Shown piece by piece: positions 34,234-45,857 of a stretch of 64,000 bases of DNA. This stretch comes from Stomoxys calcitrans (taxonomy: Eukaryota > Arthropoda > Insecta > Diptera > Muscidae): positions 199,686,781 to 199,750,780 of the forward strand of contig NC_081552.1 in the NCBI RefSeq assembly GCF_963082655.1. The letters run 5' to 3'. The notes under the pieces were generated by a model. The model saw only the letters and a program-made list of their open reading frames with translations, did not search any database and had not been told where the DNA came from. Both the position numbers and the translations under genes were made by a program. Numbering within the stretch: position 1 is the stretch's first letter; each line of letters begins with the position of its first letter.

Positions 34234-34775
34234 TATGATGGTCTCGCCAGGATTCGAACCCAGGCGTTCAGCAGACATGGTAACCTCGGACATGGTAACC
34301 ACGGACATGGTAACCTCGGACATGGTAACCTCGGACATGGTAACCACGGACATGGTAACCTCGGACATGGTAACCTTGGACATGGTAACCTCGGACATGG
34401 TAACCTTGGACATGGTAAACTCGGACATGGTAACCTCGGACATGGTAACCTCGGACATGGTAACCTCGGACATGGTAACCTCGGACATGGTAACCACGGA
34501 CATGGTAACCTCGGACATGGTAACCTTGGACATGGTAACCTTGGACATGGTAACCTCGGACATGGTAACCTTGGACATGGTAACCTTGGACATGGTAACC
34601 TCGGACATGGTAACCTTGGACATGGTAACCTCGGACATGGTAACCTCGGACATGGTAACCTCGGACATGGTAACCTTGGACATGGTAACCTCGGACATGG
34701 TAACCTTGGACATGGTAACCTCGGACATGGTAACCTCGGACATGGTAACCTCTGCGCTACGGTGACCTCCAGCTT
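34234..34775 (-). repeat. SINE tRNA-like head with a 15-bp minisatellite expanded between B and A boxes
   Basis: In reverse the order is a body stub, a perfect B box (GGATTCGAACC at about 34250), GCGTTCAGC, then 32 copies of CATGGTAAC in a 15-bp unit (34276 to about 34755; unit GGACATGGTAACCTC with CAC, TTG and AAC variants), then CTCTGCGCTACGGTG, the A-box side. Unexpanded SINEs have one GGACATGCTAACCTC at this place. The unit is divisible by three, so long ORFs of TMSEV, LPCPR or MVTSD repeats run across it on both strands. These are not genes. Confidence 0.9.
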
Positions 34776-34777
34776 GT

Positions 34778-35432
34778 AGCGTGCTAAGTTCGGCCGGGCG
34801 AATCTTGGCAACCCACAATCAAGCATTCCGATAAGCTTTTACACAAACTTAATTTAGTTGAAGGACATAATTAAAGCTTCTAGGAACCGAACAAGGATAA
34901 TCGAGAGATCGGTTTATATGGGAGCTATATCAGGTTAAATATTGGCACAATTGTTTTAAGTCATAATAGAACACTATGAGCAAAATTTTAGAAAAATCTG
35001 ACAAAAATGGTGGTTTCCATGGACTCAAGAAATCAAATCGGCAGATCGGTTTATATGGGAGCTATATCAGGTTGTAGAGCGATTTTGATCGTACTTGGCA
35101 CAGTTGTTGGACGTCATAACAGAACACTATCAGCAAAGCTAAGCCAAATCGGACAAAAATTTAAATCGGAAGGTCGGTTTCTATGAGACCTATACCAGGT
35201 TATAGACCAATTTGGACTTTACAGTGGTTGAAAGTCATAACAGAACACTAGATGAAAATTTTCAGCCAAATCGGACAAAAATTGAGGCTTTCAGGGGCTG
35301 AAGAAGTCAAATCGGGAGATCGGTTTATATGAGAGCTATATCAGAATCTGAACCGGTATGGCCCAGTTTCCATTCCCAACGACTTACATCAATAGGCAGT
35401 ATCTGGGAAAAATTTTAAGCGACGGGTTTGAC
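34778..35432 (-). mobile_element. DINE-1/HINE-like element, 5'-truncated
   Basis: The 3' end is at the left (TAGCGTGCTAAGTTCGGCC, GGGCGAATCTTGG). Units with GATCGGTTTATATGGGAGC continue to the AAATTTTAAGCGACGGG block, which is just inside the head. Confidence 0.75.
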
Positions 35433-35451
35433 CGCTGTCGTGATTTGCCAA

Positions 35452-35745
35452 ATGCCAATTTTGCCCATGAACATTCCATTAAGGAACAGTGGCAAACTTC
35501 TCACATATCAAAGAGTGCAGTCCGATTCAAGTTTAAGTTCAATGATAAGGGGCCTCCTTTTTAAAGCCAATTCCTAACGGCGTGTCGCAGTGTGACACCT
35601 CTTTGGAGAGAAGTTTCACATGGCATAGTATCTCACAAATGCTGCCAGTATAAGGAGGGGAAAACCACCGATGAAAAAATTTTTTTTCTGATGTTCTCAC
35701 CAGGATTCGAACCCAGGCGTTCAGCGTCGTAGGCGGCCTTCAAAT
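35452..35745 (-). mobile_element. tRNA-derived SINE
   Basis: Minus strand. The body ends at TTTTGCCCATGAACATTCC; the landmarks TCCGATTCAAGTTTAAGTTC, TAAGGGGCCTCC and GCCAGTATAAGGAGG are present. The head has a perfect B box (GGATTCGAACC) and GCGTTCAGCGTCGTAGGCGG, then stops before the A box. Confidence 0.85.
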
Positions 35746-36845
35746 AGCATTTCATTTAACGCCATAATGCCTTTGGTTTAAGTGGAGTATATGGGATGAG
35801 GTGTCCCCCAAACGCTTATCCACAAAATTGGTTATCAAATTCGTTTTCTAATCTCAAATAACTTTCATTTGAGGCACATTTTGTCATAGTCCTTAAATTT
35901 GTACTATTTGGGGGGCTGTCTTGGGGAAGGGGCGCTGCGCCAAATACATGGTTCCACATTTGGATATCAGATTCATATTCTACTCCCAATTACATCTGTT
36001 TGAGACCCATATTGCGATGGCTGGAAATAAATGCTGTTTGTGGGTTGTTTTGGCGAAGGGGTATACCCCCAGAAAATTGATCCCGAAAGTAAGTATTAAT
36101 TTTGTGCTCTACTCCCCCATAACTTTCATTTGAGTCCCACATTGACAGGGTTGGTAAATATGCCCGATTTAGGGGTGTTGTGGTGAGTGGTGTGGTCCCC
36201 CAAACTCTTAGCCCTGAAAATATATCAGCATCGTCCTCTACTCTCAAATATCATTTATTTTAAACTCAAATTGCCATGGGCCTTCAAATTGGATATCATA
36301 TTCGTTTTTCTTATCTCAAATACCTTTCATTTAAACCCCTCACTGCAGAAGTCAGTAAATATTGCCGGTTTGGGCTACGGGCTCTAAATACTATCAATAT
36401 CGAGCTCCACTCTCTTTAAGACCCAAATTGTCATGGTGAGCGAATACGTCCTATTTGAGGGTTGTTATGGTGGTGAGACGGGTGCCCTAGACACTTTTTC
36501 CCAAATTTTGATATCAGATTTGTGGTCTACTCCCAAATACCTTTCATTTGAGCCCCATATTCCCATAGTCGCCAAACATGACCAGTTCGGGAATTCTTTG
36601 GGCGATGTGGCGGCCACTCCTTGACTTGGGCCTGAAAATATATATCAGATTCGTGTTCTGCTCCCATATTGCAATGGTCAGCAAATATGTCCTATTTGGG
36701 TGGTGTTAAAGTGGTGTAGTGGCCCCATAGACATTCGTGTTTTACTCCCAAAGATCTTCCATTTGATCTATGGTCGCAAATTTCTTCTCTTTTGGGGGTG
36801 CTTTTAGGGAGGGACTTTTCCAAATACTTGGTTCCACATTTGACA
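35746..36845 (+). repeat. tandem-unit repeat of the inverted-repeat-arm family
   Basis: About eight units with CAAATACCTTTCATTT, GAGCCCCATATT and ATATCAGATTCG motifs, in the same orientation as the left arm at 7341-10385. Confidence 0.7.
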
Positions 36846-37875
36846 CCAGCTGCCATATAAACCGATCTTGGGTCTTGACTTCTTGAGCCTCTAGAGGACG
36901 CAATTCCTATCCGATTAGGTTGAAATTGTGCATGACGTGTTTTGTTATGATATCCAACAACAGTGTCAAATAAGGTTCAAATCGGTTCATAACCTAAGAT
37001 AGCTGTCATATATACCGATCTTGGATCTTGACTTCTTAAGCCTCTAGAGGGCGCAATTCCTATCCGATTAGGTTCAGATTGCGCACGACGTGTTTTGTTT
37101 TGATATCCAACAACTGCGCCAAGTATGGTTCAAATCGATCCATAACCTAAGATAGCTGTCATATATACCGATCTTGGGTCTTGGCTTCTTAAGCCTCTAG
37201 AGGGCGCAATTTGTATCCGATTAGGCTGAAATTGTGCACGACGTATTTTGCTATGATATCCAACAACTCTGCCAAGTATGGTTCAAATCGGTTCATAACC
37301 TGATATAACTGTCATATAAACAGATCTGGGGACTTGACTTCTTGAGCTTCTAGAGGGCGCAATTCCTATCCGATTAGGCTGAAATTGTTCATGAGGTATT
37401 TTATTCCTAATTTCAACAACTGTGTCAAATAAGGTTCAAATCGGTTTATAACCTGATATGGCTGCCTAAACTGATCTGGGATCTTGACTTCTTGAGCCTC
37501 TAGAGGTCGCAATTATTATCCGATTTGCCTGAAATTTTGTACGACGGATCCTCTCATGACCATCAACATATGTATTTCTTATTGTCTGAATCGGTCTATA
37601 GCCTGATACAGCTCCCATATAAATCGATCTCTCTACTTTACTTCTTGAGCCCCCAAAGGGCGCAATTCTTATTCGAATTGGCTGACATTTTATACAGGTC
37701 TCCATCATATTATTTAAATTTGGTCCAAACCGGACCATATCTTAATATCGCTCTAATAGCAGAGCAAATCTATTCTGATATCCTGTTTTGCCTGTGACGA
37801 GATGCCGGGAAAAGAACTGGACAAATGCGATCCATGGTGGAGGGTATATAAGATTCGGCCCGGCCGAACTTTTTG
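36846..37875 (+). mobile_element. DINE-1/HINE-like element, 5'-truncated
   Basis: Begins inside a unit (AGCTGCCATATAAACCGATC) and ends with CCATGGTGGAGGGTATATAA, the hairpin TTCGGCCCGGCCGAA and TTTTGTT. About six units. Confidence 0.8.
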
Positions 37876-39627
37876 TTAATTAATTTTCTAATTGAAAACG
37901 ATTTTATTTTTAATTAAATTTTTAATTGAAACATTTTTTTTTTTATTTGTTTTTTCTATAGGTAGATAGGCATGGTATATAAGTTCAGTCCCCGCCCAAT
38001 TCAGCACGTTTTATTGGGTTTTTAGTAACATTTATTTGAGGTCTTTTAGAGTTTTGTTTTGTTTTTTTTTTTCAAAATTTTTTATAACCTACCCTCTACT
38101 TTAAATACTCCCTTTTGATTTTTAAACAAAATCAATTTGGCTTATTTCGCTATAACACGTTTAGTTTCGTTTCACATTGTAAGAATTTCTCTTTCTCATC
38201 TACGGTCTATGACTTGCCAAGTGCTAAAAATTAAAAGGTTGTCCTTTTGTCAATGGAATTGAAAAACCATGTGCATCTCACAGTTTGGTCCCTAGCAGTG
38301 CTGCAACCAAAACTCCCCTTAAAAAAAAGGCAACCGTGAAACAAAAAACTCAGCTTTGCGTGTAGTTTTCTACTTGCATGACGCTTTCTGCTGCCATTGC
38401 AGCATCATTCTGCTCAACATGCTCCAGCACTAGCTTGCGCTCTGCCCCAACTCCCCTGTGGCAAAATATCCTTAGCGTATATCTTGAAGTCCTTGGGTAC
38501 ATGTGGCACGTTTTGTATACTTTTAATTTTCAAGTTTTCGCTACGCGCATTGCCTGACACAGAACCAGCAGCCCAGGCAGAAGTGAACTCAAAATATTTC
38601 GGTTGGCCCTTTCCATGTTCTATCTTTTCGCTGTGATGTTCTATGACCGCTGCTACACTACCTGGGCTGCGCTAGCAAATGTTACCTGACACGGCATGTC
38701 AAATTTATTAATTGTAAAAACCAACAGAGAACTTGAGATAAATTAAAATTAAGTTTGTTCAGCGTGAAGTATGCTTGGCATGAAAAGTTTGTCTCCTTTT
38801 GCTTTGGTGCCATGATTTGTTGCCACATGCGCTGCGTATATATGCCGAGTATATCTTGAAGAGATTTCTTAAAAAAAAAAATTAAGAAATTAGTTAAGGG
38901 ACTACATATATTTATTAAATGTAGCCAGCAAAGAGAAGTGGTTAAAACTTTTGCCTTTAGAAATTCTTGAAGCATACCCAAAAGACTTGGTATTATATTT
39001 GGAACGGAAAGAGAGAGAGTATTGCGTGAATTTTGAAGAAAATTACAAAATTCTTGGCTCTACTAAGAATAGACATAAGCAAATTGCAGTCAAATTTAAG
39101 AACATTTTAAGTCTATAGGTGCTCTAGAAGTCAAATTGGATGATTGGTTTATGAGGCTTTGTGAGCCGCATTTCGTAGAGTTTTGAATGTTATAGTTATC
39201 GTTCACTTCGAGACAGATCAGTGGGTAAAATTGGGGCTTTAGTTGTTCACGACAACAACCAGTTTATATGGCGGACATATCTAGTAGTCCCAAAAGGCGG
39301 ACGGATGGACGGACATGGATGTATTCACTGTCGATCTTGCGTTGTAGTCCGTCACTCTGTGACCTGCCGTACGAATAAATCTATCTGCTCCAAACATTCC
39401 CAAGACTTTCTCTTGTCGCTGAAAACCCCTGGAGATGGACTATGTTTACTTGTTGTTATAGACCTTTCCTTTTCTACATTCTACTATTAATTAGCGAAAG
39501 AACCACACACATTGCATATTGCAGACATACGCCTCCTTTGAGTATTCACTACCAGCGAAACTCTACTAATTTCACCAAGCTCAATTGTAAATGAATTTAT
39601 CTGTCCGTTTAAGTACGTTCTTCTTAT
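37876..39627. other. mostly single-copy intron-like DNA
   Basis: A weak splice-like TTTTTTCTATAGGTAGAT occurs at about 37952-37969. Bases 39110-39320 hold a decayed minus-strand DINE trace (GACGGATGGACGGACATGG). Small ORFs such as 38397-38636 have no recognisable domain. Confidence 0.5.
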
Positions 39628-41424
39628 AACCCTCCACCATAGGATGAGGGTATACTAATTTCGTCATTCCGTTTGCGAAAATTGCAAATTTGCCCATGAA
39701 CACTCCCATCAGGAACTGGGTCAAACTTTTCACATATCACTGAATGCTGTTCGATTCAAATTTTAAGCTCAATGATAAGGGGCCTTCTTTGTATAGCCGA
39801 GTCCGAACGGCATGCCGCAATGTCACACCTCTTTGGAGAGAAGTTTTACATGGCATAGTACCTCACAAATGTTGCCAGCATTAGGAGGGGGATAACCAAC
39901 GATGAAAATTGTATACCCACCACCATATGATGGGGGGGTACACTAAACTAGTCATTCCGTTTGTAACACCTCGAAATATTGGTCTGCGTCTTGTCTCGAC
40001 ATTCTGATTCGATCTAGCCATGTTCGTCTGTCGAACTCACGATACCTGTAAAACTTAAAGCTAGCCGCTTGAAATTTGCACAGATACTTCTAACTGGTGA
40101 AGGTCCTTGTGGATTGCATATCGGCCATATCGGTTCAGATTTGGATACAGCTCCCATAGAAACCGATGGAAACCGCAATTTTCGTCTGATTTGACTGCAC
40201 ATAGTATTCCGCTATGAATTCCACTAGTTGTGCCAAGTACGGTGCATATCGGTAAAGAATCTGATATAGCTCCCATATAAACCGATCTCCCTATTTGACT
40301 TCTTGAGCCCCTGGAAGCCGCAATTTGACAGATTTGACTAAAATTTTGCATAGTAGTGTTCTTTAATGAATTTCAACAACTGTGCGAAGTATGGTTCAAA
40401 TTGGTCTATAACCTAATATAGCTCTCATATAAACCGATTTCTCGATTTGACTTCTTGAGCACCTGGAAGCCGCAATTTAGAAGCCTTACAAGCCGCAATT
40501 GTTGTCCGATTTGACTGCAATTTTGCACATAGTGTTCTGTTAAGACATCGAACAACTGTGCCAAGTACGGTCCAAATCGGTTTATAACCTGATATAGCTT
40601 CCATATAAACTGATTTCCCGATTTGACTTCTTCAGCCTCTGGAAGTCACAATTTTGGTCCGATTTGACTGCAATTTTGCACATAGCGTTCTGTTAAGACT
40701 TCGAACAACTGTGCAAGTACGGTCCAAATCGGTCTATAACCTGATATAGCTCCCATATAAACCGATTTCTCGATTTGTCTTCTTGAGTCCTTGGAAGCAG
40801 TAATTTTTGTCCGATTTGACTGAAATTTTGCACATAGTGTTCTTCAATAACCTTCAATAACTGTGCCAAGTACTATCCAAATCGGCCTAAAAAAATTGTT
40901 GTCCGATTTGGCTGCAATTTTGCACATAGTGTTCTGTTACGACTTCCAACAACTGTGTCAAGTACGGTACAAATTGGTCTATAACCTGATATAGCTCCCA
41001 TATTAGCCGATCTTCCGATTTGACTTCTTGAGCCCTTACAAGCCGAAATTTTTATCCGATTTAGCTACAATTTTGCACATAGTGTTTTGTTATGACTTCC
41101 AGCAACTGTGCCAAGTTCGCTCCAAATCGGTCTATAACCTGATATAGGTCCCTTATGAACCGATGTCCCGATTTGACTTATTGAGCCCTTACAAGTCTCA
41201 ATTTGCCTGAAGTTTTGCATGCGATGTGCTGTTATGACTTCCAACAACTGTTCCAAGTACGGCTCCCATGAAATTCGTTCCCTCGTTCATCCTTGCTCGG
41301 TTTGGTATGCGGAACAAACGTATGTCCTTCAACAAAATTTAGTTTGTATAGATTTTAAGCTGAATCTATGGTGGTGGGTTCCCAAGATTCGGCCTGGCCG
41401 AATTTAGAACGCTTTTCCTTGTTT
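39628..41424 (+). mobile_element. DINE-1/HINE-like element preceded by a second broken head
   Basis: A first head (ACCCTCCACCATAGGATGAG, TTCGTCATTCCGTTTG) breaks off at 39675, where a SINE piece follows. A new 5' end (TATACCCACCACCATATGAT) starts at 39912 and continues with CTCGAAATATTGGTC and about eight units. The 3' end is at 41424: GGTGGTGGGTTCCCAAG, hairpin TTCGGCCTGGCCGAA, CCTTGTTT. Confidence 0.8.
39676..39911 (-). mobile_element. tRNA-derived SINE body, head missing
   Basis: TTTGCCCATGAACACTCCC, AATGATAAGGGGCCTTC, GAGTCCGAACGGCATGCC and GCCAGCATTAGGAGGGG appear in minus orientation. The tRNA-like promoter is absent. The piece lies between two DINE heads. Confidence 0.75.
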
Positions 41425-41624
41425 CTGATGCTCTCGACAGGATTCGAACCCAGGCGTTCAGCGTCAGACGGACATGCTAACCTCTGCCCTGGGGTGATCG
41501 TCATGACATTTGAAGTCGATCTATCCATGTCCGTCTGTCTGTCGGGTCTCGCCAGGATTTGAACCCCGGCGTTCAGCATCATAGGCGGACATGCTAACCT
41601 CTGCGCTGCGGTGACCATCATGAC
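41425..41624 (-). mobile_element. two SINE tRNA-like heads separated by a DINE head fragment
   Basis: The first head (41434-41502) has GGATTCGAACCCAGGCGTTC and GGACATGCTAACCTCTGC. The second (about 41549-41617) has GGATTTGAACCCCGGCGTTC and GGACATGCTAACCTCTGCGC. Between them lies AAGTCGATCTATCCATGTCC with GTCTGTCTGTC, a DINE head fragment also found right after the second head. The block looks like a tandem duplication of SINE head plus DINE head. Confidence 0.75.
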
Positions 41625-42920
41625 ATTTTAAGTCGATCTAGCCATGTCCTTCTGTCTGTCCGTCCGTCTGTCTGTCGAAAACACGCTAATCTTCGAAGGA
41701 GTAAAGCTAGCCGCTTGACATTTTCCACATATACTTCTTATTAGTGAAGGTCGGTTGGGATTGTAAATGGGCCATATCGGTACATGTTTTGATATAGCTG
41801 CCATACACACCTACCTTGGATCTTGACTTCTTGGGCCTCTGGAGGGCGCAATTCTTATCCGATTTGGCTGAAGTTTTGCCTGACATGCTTTGTTTTGACT
41901 TCCAAAGACTGTTCTAAGTATGGTTGAAATCCGTCCATAACCTGATATAGCTGTTAAATTAGCCGATCTGGGTCCTTGACTTCTTGAGCCACTAGAGGGC
42001 GCAATTCTTTTCCGATTTGGCTGAAACTTTGCATGAGGTGTTTTGCTATGACTTCCAACAACTGTATTAAGCATGGTGGAAATCGGTCTATATCTTGATA
42101 TAGCTCCCATATAAACTGATCTTGGGTCTTGACTTCTTAAGCCAATAGAGGGCGCAATTCTTATCCGATTTGGCTGAAATTTTGCATGAGGTGTTTCGCT
42201 TTGACTTTCAACATCTGTGCTAAGTATGGTTTAAATCGGTCAATAACCTGATATAGCTGCCATATAAACCGACTTCTTTAGCCGCTAGAGGGCGCAATTC
42301 TTACCTGATTTGGCTGAGGAGTTGCATGACGCGTTTCGTTATGATTTCCAAAAACTGTGCTAAGCGTCGTTCAAATCGGTCAATAACCTGATATAGCTGT
42401 CATATAAACTGATCTTGGATCTTGAATTCTATGGTCACTAGGGGGCGCAATACTGATCCGATTTTGGTGAAATGGTGTAAGCCGATCTGGTGTCTTGACT
42501 TCTTTAGCATCTAAAGGGCGGAATTCTTATCCGATTTGGCTGAATTTTTGCATGAGCTGTTTTGTTGTGATGGTTGAATTCGGTTTATAACCTGATATAA
42601 CCGATCTGGGGTTTTTACTTCTTGAGCCTCTATGGGGCACAATTCTTATCCGATCTCCCTATTTTACTTCTTGAGCCCCTCAAGCGCGCAATTCTTATTC
42701 GAGTTGGCTTAAATTTTACACAATGACATCGACAATGGTCTCCAACATTCAATTCAATTGTGGTCCGAATTGGACCATAACTTGATATAGCTCCTAGCAA
42801 TTCTTTTCTTTTATCCTTTGTTTGCCGAAAAAGAGATATTGGGAAAAGAACTCGACAAATGAGATCCATGGTGAAGGGTATATAAGATTCGGCCCGGCCG
42901 AACTTAACTCGCATTTACTT
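41625..42920 (+). mobile_element. DINE-1/HINE-like element, near complete
   Basis: Starts at the GTCGATCTAGCCATGTCC head without the terminal CCTCCACC block and ends with GTGAAGGGTATATAAGATTC, the hairpin TTCGGCCCGGCCGAA and TTTACTTGCT. About seven units; open frames on the minus strand reflect the 153-bp period. Confidence 0.8.
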
Positions 42921-43713
42921 GCTCTTAATTTATAATTGGCATGGTTGTTAAACTTCATCTTTATTCTATTTTAAGCAATGCGCCTCCCTAAATGTGTTTA
43001 ATTTTTCTGCAAAGAATATCAACTTCGAAATGAACCGACAGTCAGGCAATGTTGCAATTAGGGTCTATTCCAAGGAAATGCAGTACGGGGTGAGGGGTAC
43101 AGCAGAGCAGAGAACTGCAACATTTCTTTTATTCCACTGCTGCGTAATTCCTTACAGGCAGCAAAGCTCGGATATCTTATTCCGGCAGCCTAGTTTGGCA
43201 AAAAATAACAGGCATTGCATCTCTTTCATTCTCTTCGGGACTTTCTTGTTGCATGGAAAGCAAACGAAATAATATGGAATTATTAATAAAGAGAAACATA
43301 TGCTCACGACACGTTCACCGAAGAATTTAAGTATTAACAGGGCTCGTAAGAAGGCAGCATGGCTTCCGCCCAACAAAGTATCTGGCAATTGGAACCTTAA
43401 TGATTTATATGGTGTAGAGGAAGCTAACCTGGAACACTGCTATAGCAAATGCTTCATCTTCATCTGGCAAGGTTTGATTTAAAGCACGCTTGGGGAACTT
43501 CAAAGTTGTTGTTTTACGAACCCATCTGAGAGACAAAGGTAGGGGGAGTTGAAATGACAACCCAAATTTGGAGATTATACCGAATTACACGCTTAGCAAT
43601 TGACAGCCTAAATGGAATAATGACAAGAGAGGCAAATGGATCTTTTGAACGATTTTCGACATTTAGAGAATAGTGCAGCAGACACTGTGCAGTTCTTTTC
43701 GACGCAGTTAATA
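42921..43713. other. intron-like DNA, no gene supported
   Basis: No transposon family is recognised. ORFs of 78-92 codons on both strands (42994-43388) overlap and show no domain. Confidence 0.5.
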
Positions 43714-43906
43714 GAGGTGCGTGGGTGAGGTGTGTAGGTGAGGTGTGTAGGTGAGGTGTGTAGGGGAGGTGTGTAGGCGAGGGGTGTAGGTGAGGTGTGT
43801 AGGTGAGGTGTGTAGGTGAGGTGTGTAGGTGAGGTGTGTAGGTGAGGTGTGTAGGTGAGGTGTGTAGGTGAGGTGTGTAGGTGAGGTGGGTAGGTGAGGT
43901 GTGTAG
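43714..43906. repeat. 13-bp minisatellite, about 15 units
   Basis: The unit GTGAGGTGTGTAG is repeated nearly perfectly, with a few point variants (GGGGAGG, GGCGAGG, GAGGTGGGTAG). Thirteen is not divisible by three, so all three minus frames give the same 13-residue [13 protein letters not shown] repeat; these ORFs are not genes. Confidence 0.95.
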
Positions 43907-44084
43907 ACGTGAAGCACGTGATTCGTGAGTGAGATTCAAATCCAATCATGTGAGCGTGCGTGACCGTCGTTGAATTAAAATTCTTCGTCCGTGAGCGTGA
44001 GTGAGTGAAATCATACTATACTAATCACGACTCACGAGATACTTGCGACCCACGCGATACTCACAAGACGCTTACGACTCAAAT

Positions 44085-44946
44085 TTAAGCCGATTTGGCT
44101 TAAATTTTGCATGTAGTGTTCTGCTATGACTTTCAACAATTGTGCCTAGTACGCCCCATATCGGTCTATAACCTTATATAGCTCCCATATAAACCGATCT
44201 TCTGATTTGACTTTTTGAGCCCCTGGAAGACGCAATTTTTGTCCGATTTGGCTTAAATTTTGCATGTAGTGTTCTGCTATGACTTTCAACAACTGTGCGT
44301 AGTAGGTCCAAATCTGTCTTTAATCTGATATAGCTTCCATATAAACCGATCTCCCGATTTGACTTCTTGAGCCTCTGGAAGACGCAATTTTTGTCCGTTT
44401 TAGCATGTGGTGTTCTGTTTTGACTTCCAACAACTCTGCCTAATACGTCCAAAATCGGTCTATAACCTGATATCGCTCCCATATGAACTAATCTCCCGAT
44501 TTGACTTCTTGAGCCTTTATAAGCCGCAATTTTAGTCCGATTTGCTGAAATTTTACGTTTGGTGTTCTGTTTTGACTTCCAAGAACTGTGCCTAGTACGT
44601 CCAAAATCGGTCTATAACCTGATATCGCTCCCATATGAACTAATCTCCCGATTTGGTTTCTTGAGCCCCTGGAAGCCGCAATTTTAGTCCTATTTGCTGA
44701 AATTTTGCATCTGGTGCGGCCTAAATCAGCCTATAACCTGATGTAGCTCCCATGTAAACCGGTCTCTCGATCATTCTTGTTCGGTTCCTAGAAGCTTTAG
44801 TTTTTTGCTGGTTTGACCGAAGTTTGGTATGTAGAACAAAATTATGCCCTACAACTAGATTTTTTTTTTATACATTTTTAGCAGAGTCCGTGGTGGTGGG
44901 TTCCCAAGATTTGGCCCGGCCGAACTTGGCACGATTTTACTTGTTC
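44085..44946 (+). mobile_element. DINE-1/HINE-like element, 5'-truncated
   Basis: Starts in a unit (TTAAGCCGATTTGGCTTAAA) and ends with GTGGTGGGTTCCCAAGATT, the hairpin TGGCCCGGCCGAA and TTTTACTTGTTC. About four units; the last shares CTTGTTCGGTTCCTAGAAGC with the element at 121. Confidence 0.8.
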
Positions 44947-45505
44947 TGGAGGTATTGGTAACTCTTGCAATGTTTCTGGCTGATCTTTGCTCCAAAATCG
45001 ACAATTCCGTTTATTTACGTACCCATTGAGTTGAAAATGAGCTTCGTCGCTGAACACTATTTTTCGATAAAAAAAAGTGGATCTTTGGCCAACTTTCGTT
45101 CAACTTCAATTCTTCCACCTGCTGCATTTGAAAAGTCTTCACACCTAAATCCTTCCGAAAGTTGTCCACGTTGTTGAATAAGCAATTGGGCCTCTGAATT
45201 GCTGCGAACGTTTATTGATGGTCATCCTTAACACTGGTCGATACAGCTGCTCTATTTTCCTCCGTTCGCACTCTACGTACGTTGGTGGTTTATTGTCCAA
45301 CTATGTATATTTGGTGCGAAATTTGGTTAGCCCGATTGGCCGATTAAACTGACCATAAAATGGAAAAAACGCTTTGCAAGACGATTCATGGTTAAATTAT
45401 AGACCAAACTGATGATATTTGATAGTGAAACAAAACACGAAACGTGCGTGAGCTACTTAAACCAGAGTTGCCAAAAAGATAATAGCTAAAAGATCACCCT
45501 TTAGA
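44947..45505 (-). pseudogene. Tc1/mariner-type transposase remnant, one terminus kept
   Basis: The right end (45470-45505) has the terminus TAAAGGGTGATCTTTTAGC read on minus. Downstream on the minus strand come MNRLAKRF, NKPPTYVECERRK, INKRSQQF, TTWTTF, a frameshifted DLGVKTFQMQQVEELKL, then FYRKIVFSDEAHFQLNGYVN and CRFWSKDQPETLQELPIPP, which includes the second catalytic block (DEAHF). It stops against a DINE at 44946. It is related to, but distinct from, the element at 19119. Several frameshifts and stops. Confidence 0.8.
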
Positions 45506-45539
45506 AGAAATAGAAGAATTGCTTTTTAGTTGAATTTTC

Positions 45540-45785
45540 ACCTTCAGCTGAATGCCTGGTTTCGAATCCTGGTGAAAACAACAGAAACGTTTTTTTTTGC
45601 AGTGGTTATCCCCTTTCTATGTTGGCGACATTTGTGGGGACATATGTGGAAATCATCTACAAATTTCTCCCCAAAAGGTGTCGCCGCTGCATGGCGTTCG
45701 TACTCGACTATATAAAGGAGTTACCTTATCATTGAGCTTATGCTTGAATCGGATTCCTTTATGGAATGTTCATGGGCAAATTTTT
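45540..45785 (+). mobile_element. tRNA-derived SINE just upstream of the host exon
   Basis: Plus strand, starting inside the head (GCTGAATGCCTGGTTTCGAA, B box GGTTTCGAATCC). The body has GGTGTCGCCGCTGCATGGCG, TACTCGACTATATAAAGGAG and GAATGTTCATGGGCAAAT. It ends about 70 bp before the acceptor at 45857 and leaves the branchpoint and pyrimidine tract of the exon outside it. Confidence 0.8.
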
Positions 45786-45857
45786 TTTATAACTAACACA
45801 TATAAACAATTTTTCACTAACATATGCATGTCTTGTTCTCTTCACTTTTCTTTACAG

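Noticed and set aside
34240..34300. tRNA gene (perfect B box) here and at 35700, 41440, 61640
   Set aside because: Each is followed by SINE body sequence or its remnant, and no cloverleaf with acceptor stem is visible; they are tRNA-derived SINE heads.
34168..34826. Long ORFs of 176-216 codons on both strands with TMSEV, LPCPR or MVTSD repeats
   Set aside because: They are three readings of one 15-bp minisatellite inside a SINE head; the unit length divisible by three keeps all frames open.
37950..37970. Second ratchet splice site (TTTTTTCTATAGGTAGAT)
   Set aside because: Good pyrimidine tract but TAG with a poor GTAGAT donor; too weak to call alongside 3801-3834.
38397..38636. 79-codon ORF in unique DNA
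   Set aside because: No domain, no splice context and no codon evidence; left as intron DNA.
43514..43949. Three overlapping ORFs with a [13 protein letters not shown] repeat
   Set aside because: A 13-bp minisatellite gives the same 13-residue repeat in every minus frame; no start context or non-repeat domain supports a protein.
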